From contig JAHHIB010000019.1 in NCBI GenBank assembly GCA_019359075.1, positions 1-64,000 of the forward strand: a stretch of DNA of 64,000 nt, given 5' to 3'. The notes beneath the pieces were generated by a model. The model was not told where the DNA came from and did not search any database. It saw nothing but the letters and a program-made list of their open reading frames with translations. Of the stretch, positions 28,598 to 37,768 are shown piece after piece (position 1 is the stretch's first letter; each line of letters starts with the position of its first letter). The stretch is from Kalymmatonema hyalinum WJT4-NPBG1. GTDB taxonomy: Bacteria; Cyanobacteriota; Cyanobacteriia; Cyanobacteriales; Nostocaceae. The position numbers were made by a program, and so were the translations under genes.

Positions 28598-30199
28598 ATG
28601 ACAAAACTATCCTGGAAATTTCTCAAGCTTGTTCCAGTAGTTTTCGTTGCGACATTGTTCGTTGCCAACAGCGCCAAAGCTAGTGAAGTCAACCAACAAG
28701 TGGCTTCTGTTACCCAGCTGTCCCAAGAATCCCAGAGCCTTGGTCAAGTCACATCCGTTTCTCAATTTTCTGATGTGCAGCCTACAGACTGGGCATTCCA
28801 AGCATTACAATCCCTTGTTGAGCGCTATGGTTGTATTGCTGGTTATCCCAATGGCACGTATCGCGGTAACCGAGCTTTGACTCGTTATGAATTTGCAGCA
28901 GGTTTGAATGCTTGTTTAAATCGGGTGAACGAACTCGTTGCCACAGCCACCACTGACTTAGTAAGAAAAGAAGACCTAGCTACTTTGCAGCGCTTGCAAG
29001 AAGAATTCTCTGCTGAACTGGCTACTCTGCGTGGTCGTGTAGATACCCTAGAAGCCCGTACTACTGAACTAGAGGCAAATCAGTTTTCTACTACCACAAA
29101 ACTCAATGGTGAAGCTATCTTTGCAGTAGCTGGTGTTTTTGGTGACGATGCAGCTGATAGAGACAACAATCCAAATAACAACCCAGACTTGCAAGATAAC
29201 ATTATATTTGCCAATCGCGTGCGTTTGAATTTTGATACAAGCTTTACTGGCAAAGACCGTCTAAGAACCCGTTTGCAAGCCAGAAATATAACTGAGTTTC
29301 AGGGTAGTGTCACAGGTACTAGGATGACTCGTTTGGGATTTGATGGAGATGAAGACAACGACCTTGGGCTAGATGACTTGTACTATCAGTTTCCGTTAAG
29401 CAATAAGGTGAGAGTCACCGTATCTGCTGCTAATACTGAATTGAATCATCTTGTGGAAACGTTAAGTCCCTTAGAAAGCTCCGGTAGTGGTAGCATTTCC
29501 CGCTTTGGGCGATTTAACCCTATCTACCGAACCAGTGGCAGTACAGGGTTAGTTATCAATTATAAGTTTAGTGAGCGTGCTAGGCTCGATTTAGCTTATA
29601 TGGTTCGCGATCCTGAAGATCCTACTGATAAAAATGGGCTTTTTAACGGTAGCTACGGCGCTTTCGCACAAGTCATCTTTGAGCCAATCAAAAATTTAGA
29701 TATAGGCTTGAGTTACGTTCACTCCTACAATGCCGGAGGTGGCAATAGTGGCGTCAACCTTACAGGTAGTACAGGTAGTGCCAGTGCCATCAGACCTTTT
29801 GGTAATGTTGCAACTTCAGCAGATTCCTTTGGCTTACAAACCAGTTGGCGAATAAGTCCTCAATTTACTGTTTCTGGTTGGTTAGGCTACTCATTTGCCC
29901 AATCGGAAGTTAGTAATGATAACGCAGATATCTTGAACTATGCTGTAACTTTAGCTTTTCCAGACTTGGGAGGAAAAGGTAATTTAGCTGGGATTGTCAT
30001 CGGTATGCCGCCAAAAGTCACATCAAGTAGCTTGGTAGCTGATAAAGACACCTCTTTGCATATAGAAGGTTTTTATCGATTACAAGTCACTGATAATATT
30101 GCTATTACCCCTGGCTTATTTGTGATTACCAATCCAGAACACAACGACAATAACGACAGCATCTTTGTAGGAACAATCCGGACCACCTTCAAGTTTTAA
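28598..30199 (+). CDS. Iron uptake porin (SLH domain plus OprB-type barrel)
   Basis: 533 residues from ATG 28598 (MTKLSWKFLKLVP); GTG 28580 is less likely because the signal peptide (to about NSAKA) then fits best. The SLH domain reads FSDVQPTDWAFQALQSLVER then GCIAGYPNGTYRGNRALTRY. A short coiled coil (DLATLQRLQEEFSAELATLR) is followed by a beta-barrel ending in TIRTTFKF with a terminal Phe, as in outer-membrane proteins. Cyanobacterial proteins of this type are major porins anchored to peptidoglycan by SLH, some needed for inorganic iron uptake. Confidence 0.93.
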   Translation: MTKLSWKFLKLVPVVFVATLFVANSAKASEVNQQVASVTQLSQESQSLGQVTSVSQFSDVQPTDWAFQALQSLVERYGCIAGYPNGTYRGNRALTRYEFAAGLNACLNRVNELVATATTDLVRKEDLATLQRLQEEFSAELATLRGRVDTLEARTTELEANQFSTTTKLNGEAIFAVAGVFGDDAADRDNNPNNNPDLQDNIIFANRVRLNFDTSFTGKDRLRTRLQARNITEFQGSVTGTRMTRLGFDGDEDNDLGLDDLYYQFPLSNKVRVTVSAANTELNHLVETLSPLESSGSGSISRFGRFNPIYRTSGSTGLVINYKFSERARLDLAYMVRDPEDPTDKNGLFNGSYGAFAQVIFEPIKNLDIGLSYVHSYNAGGGNSGVNLTGSTGSASAIRPFGNVATSADSFGLQTSWRISPQFTVSGWLGYSFAQSEVSNDNADILNYAVTLAFPDLGGKGNLAGIVIGMPPKVTSSSLVADKDTSLHIEGFYRLQVTDNIAITPGLFVITNPEHNDNNDSIFVGTIRTTFKF

Positions 30200-30340
30200 A
30201 GATTTTCTGTCAAAATGGAGGAGCTGCTGAATTTGCAGGCACCTCCCTCTACCACGTCTTTACAAACCAGTGCCCTCTGGGTCTGAAGTTAATTAACTGT
30301 TCACAAGTGGTACAGAATTCAACGCTCGTGTACTTATGTA

Positions 30341-30742
30341 CTAATAGACCATTTCTGTATTCAAGAATAATTTAAACTGTACTATATTATTCGAGGGGTC
30401 TTTTAGATAAAAATTCAACTGTTCTGCTGCTTCTCCTTGACGTTTTCGTGTGATTTCTTGAAAAAATTCAAGCTCTTGCTGTTTGGCTAATTCTAATACA
30501 GCATAAAATTCTTCTTTGTTGCGAAAAATAACACCAAAATGCCTTGGATACATTTGTGGCACGGGGTCGATTTTTTCAGGATACAGATGACACACTAACT
30601 GTGAGCCAAAGAAGTTTAAAGTTATTCTATCTGCGTATTTCCGACCTAGCTTGCAACCTAGTTTTTTTACATAAAAATCTTCAGCTTCATCTAAATCTCT
30701 ACAAGGAATTGCCACATGAAACACTTTTTTGGAATCTTCCAT
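30341..30742 (-). CDS. VOC family (glyoxalase-like) protein
   Basis: 133 residues, one vicinal-oxygen-chelate unit: VFHVAIPCRDLDEAEDFYVK, CKLGRKYADRITLNF, HFGVIF and NFYLKDPSNNIVQFK. The metal ligands would be the His in FHVAIP, the His in RHFGVIF and the Glu/Gln near the end. It lies downstream of the TauE/SafE gene on the same strand. Substrate unknown. Confidence 0.88.
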   Translation of the reverse strand: MEDSKKVFHVAIPCRDLDEAEDFYVKKLGCKLGRKYADRITLNFFGSQLVCHLYPEKIDPVPQMYPRHFGVIFRNKEEFYAVLELAKQQELEFFQEITRKRQGEAAEQLNFYLKDPSNNIVQFKLFLNTEMVY

Positions 30743-30816
30743 TTTCCTTTTTTCACAAACTTACCAACATTGTTAACTTATCCTATAGGAATTTTCATCC
30801 AATTTGCATTCAGATG

Positions 30817-30931
30817 AGCTAAGGCAAGCATACTTATAAACGCACCAATTCCTGACGGGATACCAATCGCACAGAGCAACCGAAAATTGACGCGTCCTTC
30901 TCTAATGTGACAATAAGTGCTAGCAAAACAT
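30817..30931 (-). pseudogene. Fragment duplicated from the TauE/SafE gene
   Basis: About 110 bp at 30817-30931 (AAGGCAAGCATACTTATAAAC onward in near-identical form) repeats the inside of the neighbouring transporter gene at about 31440-31550, with about ten differences. Only that internal segment is present, so it is a dead partial copy. Confidence 0.8.
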
Positions 30932-30960
30932 AGTGATATTATGCTTAAACTCATCATAAA

Positions 30961-31740
30961 TTAGTGCATACTTTCAACAATCATGAATGCTCCCGTACCA
31001 CCTAAAGCCCAAGCAATTAGCTTGCGGAGTTTCGAGGCGTTAATTTTTGTAACAGAGCGTGCTCCAAAATAAGAGCCTAACAGCGTAGCTGGCACAAGTG
31101 ATAAAAGAAGTGGTAAATGAATTCCAAAAGTCAAAATACTGGCGGCTGCGCCAATAGTTACAGTAATTAAGTTGATAGCTAAATTTGTTCCTACTGCATC
31201 CTTTGGATCGATACCTAAAACTCGAATCATTGCAGGCAATCTTATGCTACCAAGCCCCAAACCCACAGCACCCGCTAGTAACCCCAAAGCAACTCCAATT
31301 ACTATCTCAACTAATAAGGTTTGGCGAGATGAATGCTGATTTTCGCCTTTCATAATTTTTTTGCCACTAGCTATCTGAAAGCTCGAGTAAACAAGTACAA
31401 TTCCTATAATAATTTTTGTCCAATATGCTTCCACACGACCCAAGGCAAGTACACTTATAGTCGCACCAATTCCTGAGGGGATACCAATCGCACAGAGCAA
31501 CCGAAAATTGACCCGTCCTTCCCTAAGATGACAATAAGTACCAGCAAATGATCCCATAGCAGAAGTCGCTAGGTTTGTACCTGTTGCAATACCTATTGTG
31601 TTAGTCGTTGATTGTAAGGCATAGACAAGCAAAGGAAGTCGAATATTACCCATAACGAGACCCACTGAAGCACCAAAATAGCTCAGGATAAACGAAACGG
31701 CTGAAAGAATGAAGATGATGAAATAATTACCATTAAACAT
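30961..31740 (-). CDS. TauE/SafE family sulfite/sulfonate exporter-like protein
   Basis: 259 residues, about eight membrane helices. The family duplication is visible: GASVGLVMGNIRLPLLV and LLAGAVGLGLGSIRLPAMIRVLGI, each followed by a GTNLA motif (GIATGTNLATSA and AVGTNLAINLITVT). TauE/SafE proteins are linked to sulfite, sulfonate or sulfoacetate export. It is last in a minus-strand run with a TauD-type enzyme, CysC and a sulfotransferase, which supports a sulfur substrate. Confidence 0.87.
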   Translation of the reverse strand: MFNGNYFIIFILSAVSFILSYFGASVGLVMGNIRLPLLVYALQSTTNTIGIATGTNLATSAMGSFAGTYCHLREGRVNFRLLCAIGIPSGIGATISVLALGRVEAYWTKIIIGIVLVYSSFQIASGKKIMKGENQHSSRQTLLVEIVIGVALGLLAGAVGLGLGSIRLPAMIRVLGIDPKDAVGTNLAINLITVTIGAAASILTFGIHLPLLLSLVPATLLGSYFGARSVTKINASKLRKLIAWALGGTGAFMIVESMH

Positions 31741-31820
31741 AGTGCACCCAACTCATTTTGGATTCTTTTTAAGAAGCTTTATTAGGATTTAAGTATCTGG
31801 AAATTAGTAAACTATAGCTC

Positions 31821-31852
31821 GTAGTAGTGCTTTAGTACTAAAGCACTACTAC
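31821..31852. repeat. 32-bp perfect palindrome
   Basis: GTAGTAGTGCTTTAGT is followed by its exact reverse complement, giving a 16-bp uninterrupted arm on each side. It lies between the TauE/SafE and TauD-type genes and belongs to the dispersed extragenic family. Confidence 0.85.
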
Positions 31853-31868
31853 AAGCCTTGAGTTATCT

Positions 31869-32768
31869 TTAATTTTGTTCACAGAGCAAGTTTTTTGATT
31901 TAGGAATAAATCCAAATTGTAAATAATGAGAATATTCGGAAATTCCATCAAACCATAATCTATTTAGCTTGCGAAATTCATTATCTGAGAAAGATGTTCT
32001 TCCATGTAGAACGCTAGTATTGTCAAGTAATACAATTTGATTTGCTTTAAGTTTAAATATCAATTGGTTCTTTGGATCATTAACATAGTTTTTGATAATT
32101 TTGTAAGCCTTTTCTAGTTGAGGCGGTATTGTAATTGAGATAACTGAATCTGATCTGAAGGTCATTGATATTTTGCCTTTTTGCTCAACAAATGTTGTTC
32201 GTGTAGCTGTTTCACCACCTCTTGTTATAGTCAACGGATGAGTAATCAACTTCTGCAATTCTTGAAGATGGTTTTCCCTTAAATATTCATAGACTAATTC
32301 AGCATAGACAATTTGAGACAGTCCCCCATTTTTAGAAGGTATTTCACATTGCATAGCAACAATTTTAGGAGGATCTATATCAAATGAACCATCTGTATGT
32401 ATTGGATGGCTTTGATTCGTGGCAGAAATTTGATCAGTAGTAGCAGGGGAATCGCCTAAATTTTCAACCGGGACAATACCGTTTTCGTCAGAGCGTTTAT
32501 GTCTCTTTACTGAACCAAAAAATTTCGTTAACGCTAATAAATTCTCTTGAAGATTCGGCAAGGGTTCACATTCCAGTATGACAAATTTAAATTTATTGAA
32601 TATTTCAAATAGCCTTTGTTGATCTGGTTCGGAAATTTCTGCAACTTTACTAATTTTTAGTGTTACCTGACTAATATCGATTTGAGAAGCTTCAAGGATT
32701 TCTTTATCATCCAAATTTGCTCCAAACTCATCTCTTTCAACCATTTGGGTATTAGCTGTGATCTGCAT
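31869..32768 (-). CDS. TauD/TfdA-type Fe(II)/2-oxoglutarate dioxygenase
   Basis: 299 residues. The iron motif HTDGSF (His124, Asp126), the distal His in SVLHGRTSF near residue 260 and the 2-oxoglutarate Arg in NRLWFDG give an intact active site. The start at ATG 32768 has AAGGAG 8 bp upstream. Family members hydroxylate taurine, alkyl sulfates, quaternary amines or natural-product precursors. The next genes upstream make and use PAPS, so a sulfonated, sulfated or to-be-sulfated substrate is plausible. Confidence 0.88.
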   Translation of the reverse strand: MQITANTQMVERDEFGANLDDKEILEASQIDISQVTLKISKVAEISEPDQQRLFEIFNKFKFVILECEPLPNLQENLLALTKFFGSVKRHKRSDENGIVPVENLGDSPATTDQISATNQSHPIHTDGSFDIDPPKIVAMQCEIPSKNGGLSQIVYAELVYEYLRENHLQELQKLITHPLTITRGGETATRTTFVEQKGKISMTFRSDSVISITIPPQLEKAYKIIKNYVNDPKNQLIFKLKANQIVLLDNTSVLHGRTSFSDNEFRKLNRLWFDGISEYSHYLQFGFIPKSKNLLCEQN

Positions 32769-32871
32769 AAGAACTCCTTGTTCTAATTAACGTTGATTCA
32801 TCCTTCACCGCAAAAATGAGACAAAAATATTCTGAAGTGGAGGTTGTGATAACTCACATATCTCTCTGTTA

Positions 32872-33411
32872 TTATGTGCGCTTTGGAATGTAGTCTAGTC
32901 GCTCTAATTGACCAATAACCTTATTAATACATTCCTCGATACTTTCTTTTGTAGTGCGGCAAATGATCTCAGGGTTCATAGGAGCTTCGTAGGGATCTTC
33001 CACTCCTGTAAAATTCCTTATTCCACCAGATCGAGCCTTAGCGTACAGACCTTTTACATCTCGCGCCTCACAAACTTCAAGTGGTGCATCAACATAAACT
33101 TCTATAAAGTTCTCACTGTTCATCCGAATTTCATCACGGATAGCCCGGTAAGGACTAATTGCAGCCACAATCGCCACAATTCCATTTCGACTCAGCAGAT
33201 TTGCTACATAACCAATGCGACGAATGTTAATATTTCTATCTTCCTTGGTAAATCCTAGTTCTTTTGAAATATGGCTTCTAATCTCATCACCATCTAAAAC
33301 TTCAACTAAACAATTACGCGCCTTAAGTTCGCATTCTATCCCTCTAGCAATCGTAGTTTTACCTGCACCACTCAGACCTGTAAACCACAAAATTACGCCT
33401 TTACCTCTCAT
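32872..33411 (-). CDS. cysC: Adenylylsulfate kinase
   Basis: 179 residues, single-domain APS kinase of normal length. P-loop GLSGAGKTTIA at residues 12-22; then LDGDEIRSHISKELGF, NIRRIGYVANLL, FIEVYVDAPLEVCEARDVKGLY and FTGVEDPYEAPMNPEI. It phosphorylates adenosine-5'-phosphosulfate to PAPS in the cytoplasm. It is 56 bp downstream of a sulfotransferase gene on the same strand, so PAPS is probably made here for sulfation rather than only for assimilation. Confidence 0.95.
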   Translation of the reverse strand: MRGKGVILWFTGLSGAGKTTIARGIECELKARNCLVEVLDGDEIRSHISKELGFTKEDRNINIRRIGYVANLLSRNGIVAIVAAISPYRAIRDEIRMNSENFIEVYVDAPLEVCEARDVKGLYAKARSGGIRNFTGVEDPYEAPMNPEIICRTTKESIEECINKVIGQLERLDYIPKRT

Positions 33412-33467
33412 ACTTCAGATTTCCTGTTTCGTAATAAGGCAAGTGATTTTGCTTATTTGAGTTTCAT

Positions 33468-34280
33468 CTAAATTCCAATCATCTGCAGAAATGACTCAAT
33501 TTCTGAATCGTGAGGGAAAATTTTTCGGTACAGATTAGCGAGTTTGTGTCGCTCTTTAAATGATTCACCGAAACGTTTTTCGTGCTGGCAAATTTTCCAT
33601 CGTTCTAACACTTTCATTTGGTTTCCTCTGCCATCATAAGAAGTTTTATCAAAACTACTTCCATGACCACCTGTTGACTTTGGAACAACATTCAGTCCAG
33701 CATCTGTGAAAGAAAGCCCAAACTGTGCGGACAATTGTTTGCGGTAGTCAAGGCTTGAAAACCATAAGTTATAGTTGAACGGTATCTTGGATTCTAAAAA
33801 ATTAGTTATTCCCAGATATTCCTCAGCATAAATTTCCCACATATCTAAAACTTCTGAATCATCTTTTAGTTGGGGAACTAAACCTGGTTTGTACCAACGG
33901 CTAGCTAACATATTGAATGGATCTCTTAGAACTAAAATGTTAAAAAGCTTTAAGGTTTCACCAACTGTTCTTTGACGTTCCCAGAGAAAATCTCTTCCAT
34001 CTTCAAGCCTGGCGATATTAAAATCCTGAAAACCGATTATTAGACAGTGCTTATGTACATTCCGAATTTGTTCAACATCTTCAATTTGAACCAACCAGTC
34101 CGATAGCTTGTCCCACCTATTGTTAAACTGGAAAGTCAGGTATGGATCTGTATAGGGTGTCGCATTATTTAAAACAAAGACAGGCAGATTAAAGTGATAA
34201 GCTAGCCAAACCATGATACCGTGGTGTCCGCTGCGTCTTAAGGCAAAAAACGTAAAGAGATTATCGTTCCTAAATTCCAT
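33468..34280 (-). CDS. PAPS-dependent sulfotransferase
   Basis: 270 residues. The 5'-phosphosulfate-binding loop is near the N-terminus (ALRRSGHHGIMVWLAY, residues 14-29), and the 3'-phosphate-binding segment is NILVLRDPFNMLASRWY in mid-protein. These are the two PAPS-contacting motifs of sulfotransferases, and the RRSGHH form recurs in bacterial polysaccharide or small-molecule sulfotransferases. No signal or membrane segment. Acceptor unknown. First gene of the cysC / dioxygenase / TauE run. Confidence 0.87.
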   Translation of the reverse strand: MEFRNDNLFTFFALRRSGHHGIMVWLAYHFNLPVFVLNNATPYTDPYLTFQFNNRWDKLSDWLVQIEDVEQIRNVHKHCLIIGFQDFNIARLEDGRDFLWERQRTVGETLKLFNILVLRDPFNMLASRWYKPGLVPQLKDDSEVLDMWEIYAEEYLGITNFLESKIPFNYNLWFSSLDYRKQLSAQFGLSFTDAGLNVVPKSTGGHGSSFDKTSYDGRGNQMKVLERWKICQHEKRFGESFKERHKLANLYRKIFPHDSEIESFLQMIGI

Positions 34281-34483
34281 ATACTACATCTCAAGAGTGC
34301 TTATATTTTTTGTGATCTGATAGGAAATGTTTTCTACTAGCTTGCAGCCATTAGTACCCTACAAGTATGTCTTTACCTATTAAGTTAAAAGCTATCGGTT
34401 ATATAACTTTCCTATTACAAATGCTTGTTGTAAAGATTTCAGACTACAAAAAGTACAACTTGTAGGCGCGACAGATCATTACA

Positions 34484-35020
34484 TCAGCTATGAGCTAAAA
34501 AACCCTTAATGGCTCCTACCAGCAATGCCAAGACTACTACCCAGCCTGGATTCAGTAAGCCTCGAACTGACAAGAGTAGTGCTAAAAAGCAGACAACAGT
34601 GCTAAATACATCTTTAAGGAATATATCCTTACCAAGATTCCAAGCAGTTGCTAATGTCAAGCCAATCGTTACCGGACCCAAAGCAGCATGAAATTTCTTT
34701 ATCCAGGCGGGAGGGTTCGGTTGTTTTATTAACCATGCTACGCTTGCTAACACACATGAAGTGGGACCAAACATCCCCAGCCCGGAAGCCACCGCCCCAG
34801 GTAAACCAGCTATATGATTGCCGATCAACACAACATTAAGCATATTTGGTCCTGGTACCAGTAATCCCAGTGCATAAGCTTCGAGGAAAGCTTGATGGCT
34901 CATCCACCCGTGGACAATCACAACTTGGCGTTCCATTTCTGTGATGACAGCCCTTGAACTTCCGACGCTAATGAGAGCCAAATAAGCAAACGTGAAAAAT
35001 AGATCAAATAAGACGTGCAT
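34484..35020 (-). CDS. Chromate transporter, ChrA-type half protein (C-terminal-like)
   Basis: 178 residues from ATG 35020. It is a hydrophobic CHR-family half: FFTFAYLALISVGS, the ALGLLVPGPNML motif, and GLPGAVASGLGMFGPTS. It follows the other half with an 11-bp gap, forming a two-gene, two-half ChrA transporter. The CHR family exports chromate, and one cyanobacterial homologue (plasmid-borne srpC) is sulfur-regulated, which fits the neighbouring sulfur genes. Confidence 0.85.
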   Translation of the reverse strand: MHVLFDLFFTFAYLALISVGSSRAVITEMERQVVIVHGWMSHQAFLEAYALGLLVPGPNMLNVVLIGNHIAGLPGAVASGLGMFGPTSCVLASVAWLIKQPNPPAWIKKFHAALGPVTIGLTLATAWNLGKDIFLKDVFSTVVCFLALLLSVRGLLNPGWVVVLALLVGAIKGFLAHS

Positions 35021-35031
35021 CGGCAGCAAAA

Positions 35032-35601
35032 TCAGTTATTTTTTTGAATTCTGCTATTCAAATGCCAAGCAAAAGGCACAACTACAATCAAAACTAAGGG
35101 AATAGGAACTCTGAAAATTCCTACTAGAACAAACGTAGTGAACGTCACCAGAAAATCAATATAGTCGGTGATAGTAGATTTCCCCAGCTTCCAAGTCAAG
35201 TCCAAAAGTAGTCCAATGCTGGCTGCTGCTACTGCGGTCAAAGATGCTTGAACGATCTGTTGGGGTAGCTCTGACAGCACCCTTGATGCCATCAGTATTG
35301 CTACAAATCCAGGTAGCACCAGAGCTAGTGTTGCCAGTATTGCTCCTTCAGTTTTTCGCCAGCAATATCCTAGATATGCCGAAAGATTCGTACCTCCAGC
35401 TCCCGGAAGGCTCCGGCACCAATTTAAAGCTTCCAAGCTTTCACGGTCTGTCAGCCAACCACGCTTCAAACAAAAAGGCAAAACGTGGGTGGGAATTGAT
35501 CCACCGAAAGCTCTTGCTCCAATCCCTGCAAAGAAAGCAATTAGTACACCAAGGGAAGGAGCATTTGTTTGCTGCACTTGGTTTGATGGTGCATTCAACA
35601 T
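35032..35601 (-). CDS. Chromate transporter, ChrA-type half protein (N-terminal-like)
   Basis: 189 residues. CHR motifs are AFFAGIGARAFGGSIPTHVL and CRSLPGAGGTNLSAYLGY, the counterpart of the PGP motif in the other half. About six membrane helices. The two halves probably form one antiporter. Neither half is truncated, so the split is a normal small-CHR arrangement rather than a broken gene. Confidence 0.87.
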   Translation of the reverse strand: MLNAPSNQVQQTNAPSLGVLIAFFAGIGARAFGGSIPTHVLPFCLKRGWLTDRESLEALNWCRSLPGAGGTNLSAYLGYCWRKTEGAILATLALVLPGFVAILMASRVLSELPQQIVQASLTAVAAASIGLLLDLTWKLGKSTITDYIDFLVTFTTFVLVGIFRVPIPLVLIVVVPFAWHLNSRIQKNN

Positions 35602-36707
35602 AAATGGTTTGTCCTCACGTGCATCTACTGAAACGATTGGCCAAACGTAAAAAAAACAAATTTAAGCCTTGGTGAAAGCAATCTTGGGTTATTCCCTTAG
35701 AAGCATCCGCAGAGTTTGTCTATATATATAGAGGATGTAGTTGATGTTTACAGGCGTCCACATCACCCCTAATATCCAGTTGTTTATTTTAAGGGACGGG
35801 ATGCTGATAGCTAAATACAGTTTAGTTAAGGGTAGCCAAGAATAAAAAAAACCGATTTCTTAGAGAAACCGATTTTCTATATTGGTGCTTATCGGTACAC
35901 CATATTGATCAATTAGCGCTGCGGTAACATAGCAGCATTGTATATATTCTCTGTTCCCATTAATAATCATAGCCATGCACCCTTACGTGTAACAACAGTC
36001 GTCGGCATCGTTAGATCATCCTACTATCTTGCATCTCCCAAACAATAATGTGAGAAAGCATTTCTTGACTCAACGCCTTAGCCCGATGGGGGCAAAAGGT
36101 GGATTTCAAATTCCTCACACACTTGTAGGGTATAGATGCAAAAGAGACAAATCATTTATTTTTGCTCGATAGAATAATAAACCAATTGAGCAATGAATAC
36201 AACATATTAATCAACATTTTTTCTATTAGGTATACTCAACTACAAATAAGAACACCTAAAACTGCAAACAGTGTCCTAGACAGTGGTAATTTTGATACTT
36301 ACCATAAGTCTGATCCCTACTTGTTCCCCAATGCACGATCACGCCTCAGTGTGAGTCAAAATCTACTGTCTTGACTCCACAAACTTTGATAAGTCAACAA
36401 GTAAAAATACAGTTAGAGTGGTTGATAGAAGTGCTTGCATCATAATTCTCCAGCGATGCTTTTCTATCAGCTTTATTTGCATTGCTACTCTCTCTAACAT
36501 GATTCCGACTTGAGTAATTCTTACTATAAAATTTGTTAATCAGGCTCTTCTGCCTATTTGTATATTGCTGTCATTAATAAACATGTAGTGCTTTACCCTA
36601 TCTCTCTCGGCTATGTTCTTGTTGGCACAATTCCAGTGTATGCTTGTCTGTCGAATGGTTCATTAGCGGATACATCAATTTTCTACAAGCAACTCCATCC
36701 TCTATAT
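35602..36707. other. 1.1-kb intergenic region
   Basis: No gene is supported. At about 35843-35875 the minus strand has a CGGTTTCT/AGAAATCG stem followed by GTTTTTTTTATTC, a possible terminator with no recognised gene immediately upstream of it on that strand. This leaves room for an unannotated minus-strand RNA between 35880 and 36700. Confidence 0.45.
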
Positions 36708-37568
36708 TTAATCACGAGTGGCGAACCTAGAAGCACCAGCTGCTGCAACGGAGACGAGCAATATTGCCATGATGGCGCGAAGGTTCAAAGTTTCTCCCAG
36801 CACAATAAAGCCCATGAGTGCAGCAGCCACAGGTTCCAGACTCATCAACACACCAAACACTCTTACGGGTAAAAAGCGCAGTGCTTCGAGTTCCAGCGAA
36901 TAAGGAACAGCTGATGAAAGCATCGCTACACCAAATCCCATCAGCAGCACGTTGGGCTTGAGCAATGCTGAACCCCCTGCTAACACTCCCATTGGTAAAA
37001 GTACAATAGCTGCTACTGCCATTGCCAAGGCGAGTCCTCTTCCTCCAGGGAAAACTTGACCAACTTTGGCAGAGAAGAGGATATAAGCAGCCCAGAAACT
37101 TCCAGCAACAAGTGCCAGCGCCACGCCAACCAAATCTAACTTTAGCCCACCCACGGGAGCTAACAAGATGATACCAATCGCTGCCAGCAGTACCCACAGC
37201 ACGTCAAGAAGCCGACGGGAATTGACAATTGCCACGCCTAATGGTCCAACAAACTCAAGAGTCACGGCAATACCAAGCGGAATGCGCTCAACAGCCATGT
37301 AGAACGACAGGTTCATCAAAGCCAAGGATAGACCAAAAAGAATCAAAAGCCCGTAATTTGAGCGAATATTCCCCACAAGCTCTTGTCGCCACACTATCAA
37401 CAACAAAATTGCCGCAAATCCAACCCTCAGAGAGACTACGCCCATTGGGCTCAAGGCTGCAAACAGGCTTTTGGCAAGTGCTGAACCTAATTGAGTACAG
37501 CCTATTGACAAAAGGACAAGACTAGTTGGTGGTAATGGGGGAACTGAACTTGTTTTATTCATTGTCAT
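36708..37568 (-). CDS. EamA/RhtA-type exporter
   Basis: 286 residues with about ten membrane helices in two EamA repeats: GCTQLGSALAKSLF, SLRVGFAAILLLI, FYMAVERIPLGIAVTLEFVG and ALVAGSFWAAYILFSAKVG. It is closest in pattern to RhtA threonine/homoserine exporters. It diverges across 200 bp from an AraC regulator that precedes AzlC/AzlD, so an amino-acid efflux locus under one regulator is plausible. Confidence 0.87.
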   Translation of the reverse strand: MTMNKTSSVPPLPPTSLVLLSIGCTQLGSALAKSLFAALSPMGVVSLRVGFAAILLLIVWRQELVGNIRSNYGLLILFGLSLALMNLSFYMAVERIPLGIAVTLEFVGPLGVAIVNSRRLLDVLWVLLAAIGIILLAPVGGLKLDLVGVALALVAGSFWAAYILFSAKVGQVFPGGRGLALAMAVAAIVLLPMGVLAGGSALLKPNVLLMGFGVAMLSSAVPYSLELEALRFLPVRVFGVLMSLEPVAAALMGFIVLGETLNLRAIMAILLVSVAAAGASRFATRD

Positions 37569-37768
37569 GAATTATGACCGTCTTGCTGCTCCGTGAAACT
37601 TATGCATAATCGATTTAACGTGACTTATTATGAGCCAATATGAACTGCGGGTTCGCTCGCAAGTCTAATAGGCGTACTCTGGGTGCAAAAACGTACAAGA
37701 AAACTCTGTAGGTGATGACATAGACTAGGGCTGCTTATCGTATTGCCCCAACGATACCATCAACCGAT

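Noticed and set aside
36162-36374. 70-codon open frame on the plus strand
   Set aside because: No ribosome-binding site, no homology and an AT-rich setting.
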